DNA from: Pseudomonadota bacterium
GTDB lineage: Bacteria > Desulfobacterota > DSM-4660 > Desulfatiglandales > B25-G16
Length of the DNA stretch: 8,813 bases
Assembly (NCBI GenBank): GCA_030633645.1
Contig: DAOVRY010000016.1
Location: forward strand, 1 to 8,813
Direction of reading: 5' to 3'
A program made the position numbers and the translations under genes. Shown piece by piece: positions 5,645-8,813 of the stretch (position 1 is the first letter of the stretch; every line of letters begins with the position of its first letter). The notes below the pieces were generated by a model that did not search any database, was not told where the DNA came from, and worked only from the letters and a program-made list of their open reading frames with translations.

Positions 5645-5829
5645 GTTAACCTCAAGCTATTTAACAGGGCAGGGTTTGCGCCAATAGAAGTACCGGATTT
5701 TGTGATCTGATTCCTTATTGCCATGCCCTCTGGCGTACTGGGCAAGGTAGATGACAGCGGAATTATGCTCACAGCGAATTTTCGGGTCCGCTTTTCGAGT
5801 CCTTTTGAGAATTCCTTATTATCCATCAT

Positions 5830-5858
5830 TTTAGTCACTTTAGCTCACTTTATTCACT
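5830..5858. repeat. ACTTTAG-type repeat at the 5' boundary of the four-helix-bundle cassette
   Basis: The plus strand reads TTTAGTC, ACTTTAGCTC, ACTTTATTC, ACT. It ends directly at the ATG of the four-helix-bundle gene, occupying its leader, where no good ribosome-binding site is visible. It is inverted relative to 5087-5125. The 83 bases from here to the mutase large-subunit stop show nothing recognisable. Confidence 0.7.
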
Positions 5859-5941
5859 CCCCTAACAACACCTATAACGGAAGAACCTTTCTATGTGTCC
5901 ACTACCAAATGAAGTAGTTTAAGCACAATAATCAACTGACC

Positions 5942-7648
5942 TTAGCCAATGGTGCTGACTGGTTGATATTCACCAAAAACACCCCTTAGTTCGTCACAGA
6001 TCTCTCCCAGGGTGGCGTAGGCCTTGACCGCATCCAGAATAACGGGCATCAGGTTGTCCTTCCCCTGTGCAGTCTTTTTTAAATCACCCAGTACACCCTT
6101 TACCTTACTATTATCCCGTTCTGACTTGAGCTTTTCTAGCCCTTCCATCTGAAAAATCCTCACACCAGGGTCCACCCGGAGAAGATCCTTTGGAGGTTTT
6201 TCCTCTATCTGGAACTTGTTTACACCAACTACCACCCTCTCCTCTTTCTCGATTTCTCTCTGGTACCGATATGCACTGTCCTGGATTTCCCTTTGGATGA
6301 AACCCTTTTCAATGGCAGCTGCTGCTCCACCAAGGTCATCGATCTTATCAATGTAGTTCTGAGCCCTCTCAAAAATCTCTTCTGTCAACGCTTCCACAAA
6401 GTACGAACCGCCTAAGGGGTCTACCGTGTCAGTGACACCCGACTCATAGCCAATAAGCTGCTGGGTTCTCAGGGCAATCTGAACCGCCTCCTCACCCGGC
6501 AAACAGAAGGCCTCATCCATGGAATTGGTATGGAGCGATTGTGTGCCGCCCAAGACCGCAGCAAGCGCCTGAAAGGCAACTCGTACTATGTTATTCTTTG
6601 CCTGCTGTGCCGTGAGCGTACAACCAGCGGTCTGGGTATGGAACCTCATCATCATTGACCGAGGATCCTTGGCCTTGAATCTTTCTCGCATAATTTTTGC
6701 CCACAGCCTGCGTGCAGCCCTGAACTTGGCAATCTCCTCTAAAAAATCAAGGTGGGCGTTGAAAAAGAAGGACAGACGCGGTGCAAACTCATCCACATCC
6801 AGACCAGCATTAATGGCTGCCTCAACATAAGCAATGCCATCGGCCAAGGTGAAGGCAACCTCTTGAACCGCTGTTGAGCCAGCCTCCCTGATATGGTATC
6901 CGCTAATGCTGATCGTGTTCCATTGGGGAACCTCTTGTGAGCAAAATGAAAAGATGTCTGTGATAATCCTCATAGAGGGCTGAGGCGGAAAGATATATGT
7001 ACCCCGGGCAGAATACTCCTTGAGGATATCATTCTGAATGGTTCCCCGCAAGTCCTTTGAGGATACACCCTGCTTCTCGGCTACGCCTATATACATGGCC
7101 AAAAGCACAGCCGCGGGGGCATTTATGGTCATTGAGGTACTCACCTTATCCAGGGGGATCTGGTCAAAAAGTATTTCCATGTCTTTCATCGAATCGATAG
7201 TTACTCCAACCTTTCCCACCTCCCCCTGAGCCAGTGGGTGGTCTGAATCGTATCCTATCTGGGTAGGGAGATCAAAGGCTACTGAAAGGCCAGTCTGGCC
7301 GTGCTCTAAGAGGAACCGGTATCGCCGATTTGTATCCTCAGCCGTAGCAAAACCGGCATATTGCCTCATGGTCCACAATCTTCCCCTGTACATGGTAGGT
7401 TGAACGCCTCTGGTAAAAGGGTACTCCCCTGGCAAACCGAGGTCTCCCATGTAATCAAAATCAGGTGCATCAAGAGGCGTATATACCCTCTTTACCGGAA
7501 TACCCGAGGTATTGACAAAATCATCTTTCCGCTCAGGTCTCTTTGCTAAAGTCCGTTCAATCTTTTCAGACCATTTTCTGTATTCTTCGTTTATTTCCTT
7601 AATCTTCCCGTCCTCAAACATTCTCTGGGCCTCCCTCCTCTTCCTCAT
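5942..7648 (-). CDS. mcmA1: Methylmalonyl-CoA mutase large (catalytic) subunit
   Basis: This 568-residue protein is the TIM-barrel substrate-binding part of the adenosylcobalamin-dependent mutase, which lacks the B12 domain encoded separately at 4660-5061. Family stretches are all present: [17 protein letters not shown] (about 95-111, with Tyr97 at the position typical of methylmalonyl-CoA specificity), [30 protein letters not shown] (202-212), [12 protein letters not shown] with His252 as the active-site His, and [16 protein letters not shown]. Isobutyryl-CoA mutases typically have Phe in place of the Tyr in RQYAG, so methylmalonyl-CoA is favoured; alkylsuccinyl-CoA mutases of alkane degraders are a possible alternative. 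The length is normal for two-gene mutases. The ATG at 7646-7648 overlaps the stop of the preceding pump gene (ATGA), so the two are translationally coupled. The partner-subunit gene is displaced by the 880-base inserted region downstream. Confidence 0.95.
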   Translation of the reverse strand: MRKRREAQRMFEDGKIKEINEEYRKWSEKIERTLAKRPERKDDFVNTSGIPVKRVYTPLDAPDFDYMGDLGLPGEYPFTRGVQPTMYRGRLWTMRQYAGFATAEDTNRRYRFLLEHGQTGLSVAFDLPTQIGYDSDHPLAQGEVGKVGVTIDSMKDMEILFDQIPLDKVSTSMTINAPAAVLLAMYIGVAEKQGVSSKDLRGTIQNDILKEYSARGTYIFPPQPSMRIITDIFSFCSQEVPQWNTISISGYHIREAGSTAVQEVAFTLADGIAYVEAAINAGLDVDEFAPRLSFFFNAHLDFLEEIAKFRAARRLWAKIMRERFKAKDPRSMMMRFHTQTAGCTLTAQQAKNNIVRVAFQALAAVLGGTQSLHTNSMDEAFCLPGEEAVQIALRTQQLIGYESGVTDTVDPLGGSYFVEALTEEIFERAQNYIDKIDDLGGAAAAIEKGFIQREIQDSAYRYQREIEKEERVVVGVNKFQIEEKPPKDLLRVDPGVRIFQMEGLEKLKSERDNSKVKGVLGDLKKTAQGKDNLMPVILDAVKAYATLGEICDELRGVFGEYQPVSTIG

Positions 7649-8751
7649 CCAGCAAGTGCAATAAACACACCTGCGGCCACGACTGTCCCGATAACACCTG
7701 CCACATTAGGACCCATGGCATGCATGAGCAAGAAATTTTTCGGATCAGCTCTTGCACCCACCACCTGACTTACCCTGGCAGCCATAGGAACGGCAGACAC
7801 ACCTGCAGAACCGATCAGCGGATTTATCTTTTCCTTGACAAAGAGATTCATAAATTTTGCCAACATTATACCAGCTGCCGTTGAGAATGCAAAGGCCACG
7901 AGCCCCATAATGAATACAAAAATAACCTGCGGTTTCAAAAAACTCTCTGCAGACATGGTGGCCCCAACGCTGATACCTAACAGAATGGTGACGATATTCA
8001 TGAGTTCATTGGCCGCTGTGTCTGCGAGCCTCCTTACAACCCCGCACTCTCTAAACAGGTTTCCTAACATAAACATGGCCATGAGAGGTGCAGAAGCTGG
8101 AACAATAAGGCAGATAACCAGTACGGTCACCAAGGGGAAAAGGATCTTCTCCTTCTTTGAAACGGGCCTCAATTGCCTCATCTTGATTTTCCGCTCCTTC
8201 TCAGTAGTGAGAAGTCTCATGATAGGGGGCTGAATAATGGGAACTAGAGACATGTAGGAGTATGCTGCAACAGCTGTCGCTCCCAACAGATGAGGAGCAA
8301 GGTGCACGGTTGTGTAGATAGTGGTCGGGCCATCAGCCCCGCCAATGATACCTATTGAACACGCCTCCGGTATGTTAAAGCCCATCAAAAGGGCTCCGAA
8401 AAACGAAACGTAAACCCCGAATTGGGCCCCAGCACCTAATATGAGGGTCTTAGGATTGGCAATCATAGGTCCGAAATCGGTCAGAGCACCCAAACCTAGA
8501 AAGATAAGCGGGGGAATTACCTCCCACTCTAATCCGTAATGGTAAAATTTCCACAAAAGCCCTTCCCCTTCCTCCATAAGAGAGGTGAGGGGTAAATTTA
8601 CAATCAATATACCAAAACCGATAGGTACTAAAAGGAGCGGCTCGTAGTTTTTTGTTATAGCCAGATAGATAAACAAAAAGGCAATGAGCCACATAACCAG
8701 GTTGCCAATGGTTAGGTTCGCAACACCTGTTGTCATAATCATATCGGACAT
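7645..8751 (-). CDS. mmdB: Sodium ion-translocating decarboxylase beta subunit (methylmalonyl-/glutaconyl-CoA or oxaloacetate type)
   Basis: This 368-residue, very hydrophobic integral membrane protein is the subunit that couples decarboxylation of carboxybiotin to Na+ export. The essential Asp lies in GGADGPT (Asp140, equivalent to the conserved Asp of OadB). The second family signature [13 protein letters not shown] is at 310-322, with Asn310, Gly314 and Ser319 at the positions known to matter in Oad[18 protein letters not shown] follows near the end. About nine hydrophobic segments surround a charged loop at about 183-202. The ATG at 8749-8751 has AGGGTGG about five bases upstream; Met4 and Met6 are alternative starts. 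Coupling to the mutase (ATGA overlap) favours methylmalonyl-CoA decarboxylase. The carboxyltransferase, biotin-carrier and gamma/delta subunits are not in the window. Glutaconyl-CoA decarboxylase is a serious alternative in a benzoate degrader. Confidence 0.92.
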   Translation of the reverse strand: MSDMIMTTGVANLTIGNLVMWLIAFLFIYLAITKNYEPLLLVPIGFGILIVNLPLTSLMEEGEGLLWKFYHYGLEWEVIPPLIFLGLGALTDFGPMIANPKTLILGAGAQFGVYVSFFGALLMGFNIPEACSIGIIGGADGPTTIYTTVHLAPHLLGATAVAAYSYMSLVPIIQPPIMRLLTTEKERKIKMRQLRPVSKKEKILFPLVTVLVICLIVPASAPLMAMFMLGNLFRECGVVRRLADTAANELMNIVTILLGISVGATMSAESFLKPQVIFVFIMGLVAFAFSTAAGIMLAKFMNLFVKEKINPLIGSAGVSAVPMAARVSQVVGARADPKNFLLMHAMGPNVAGVIGTVVAAGVFIALAG

Positions 8752-8813
8752 AATCCACCCTCACTGACTAATCTTTGTTACTATTCAGCCACAAATTATC
8801 ACTAATTATCACG
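8752..8813. other. Leader of the decarboxylase beta gene with a short direct repeat
   Basis: The ribosome-binding sequence GAGGGTGG lies next to the start codon. At the window edge AATTATCACT and AATTATCACG form a direct repeat (8794-8813). No convincing promoter is seen, and an upstream operon partner may lie beyond the edge. Confidence 0.4.

Larger units (their letters stand above)
5314..5673 (-). mobile_element. GIY-YIG-bearing insertion with inverted ends, inside the four-helix-bundle gene
   Basis: The boundaries are defined by the interrupted host gene: host codons resume at 5313 and 5674. Just inside are exact 12-base inverted repeats, CCCTGTTAAATA (5320-5331) and TATTTAACAGGG (5658-5669). 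Read on the minus strand the ends are asymmetric: CCTGCCC at the start and GGGTAAAA at the end. No target duplication is seen; instead about 9 bases of the host gene appear to be missing or replaced. The only cargo is a GIY-YIG endonuclease gene that starts 14 bases after the left repeat and ends inside the right one. No transposase is present. It resembles a minimal endonuclease-driven or trans-mobilised element. I know no named family for it. Confidence 0.7.
5125..5829 (-). pseudogene. Four-helix-bundle (S23/IVP-type) protein gene, split by an insertion
   Basis: Two separated pieces join into one protein. The N-terminal 52 codons (5674-5829, from the ATG at 5827-5829; an ATG at 5824 is also possible) end in the family signature RNQITKSGTSIGAN. 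The C-terminal 62 codons (5125-5313) start with ANRARSKADF, run through KIKICESEASETQYWIEVI and end at TAA. In intact relatives these stretches are continuous, joined by about three residues (as in GANYREANRARS). The rebuilt length, about 117 residues, is normal for the family. The insert supplies a stop after about 19 foreign residues, so only a truncated product is possible. The family includes proteins encoded in rRNA intervening sequences; its function is unsettled. Almost no other damage is seen in either half, which suggests a recent insertion. The gene is flanked by inverted ACTTTAG-type repeats and lies between the mutase subunit genes. Confidence 0.85.

Noticed and set aside
5571..5658. 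11-base inverted repeat AGCTTGAGGTT/AACCTCAAGCT around the first half of the GIY-YIG gene
   Set aside because: One arm is coding sequence (NLKL) and the other is the leader. The arms do not coincide with any element boundary, so coincidence is likely.
5125..5829. RNA-level splicing of the insert (intron or intein) restoring the four-helix-bundle protein
   Set aside because: There is no group I or II intron core, the endonuclease itself is broken, about three host codons appear to be missing, and intein motifs are absent. A DNA-level insertion explains the data better.

Overview
The window reads as chromosomal DNA from a strictly anaerobic, aromatic- or cyclic-acid-degrading bacterium of moderate GC content. 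A syntrophic or sulfate-reducing member of the Desulfobacterota is the best guess. This rests on the gene content (benzoyl-CoA-type ring degradation next to a two-subunit methylmalonyl-CoA mutase and a sodium-pump decarboxylase subunit) and on the many short dispersed repeats. The phylum is inference. Every protein-coding gene I can support is on the minus strand, so transcription runs from the right end to the left end.

Right part (8751 to 4660): an Na+-pumping decarboxylase beta subunit overlaps by four bases (ATGA) the large subunit of methylmalonyl-CoA mutase. The small, B12-binding mutase subunit follows only after an 880-base gap. Together they would interconvert succinyl-CoA and methylmalonyl-CoA and couple decarboxylation of methylmalonyl-CoA (or a similar acyl-CoA) to sodium export. 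The gap holds a set of nested insertions. A four-helix-bundle (S23/IVP-type) gene bounded by inverted ACTTTAG-type repeats is split by a 360-base unit that carries a GIY-YIG endonuclease gene and has 12-base inverted ends. That endonuclease gene is in turn split by a roughly 78-base palindromic mini-element with the same asymmetric ends.

Middle part (4659 to 3641): about 1 kb without a convincing gene but rich in repeats. It includes a 272-base inverted-repeat-ended, MITE-like element flanked by an 8-base direct repeat. An acyl-CoA dehydrogenase gene (3640 to 2501) follows and ends at a strong intrinsic terminator.

Left part (2368 to 1): a new transcription unit starts at a predicted sigma70-like promoter with a perfect 19-base palindromic operator. 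It contains an SDR dehydrogenase, 6-hydroxycyclohex-1-ene-1-carbonyl-CoA dehydrogenase (had) and the first 21 codons of what is probably the ring-opening 6-oxocyclohex-1-ene-1-carbonyl-CoA hydrolase (oah/bamA). These would act after benzoyl-CoA ring reduction and hydration: oxidise the 6-hydroxy group, open the ring, then begin beta-oxidation of the dicarboxylic acyl-CoA. Repeats also lie between had and oah and between the SDR gene and had, so most intergenic spaces here have been invaded by small repeats while the metabolic genes stay intact.
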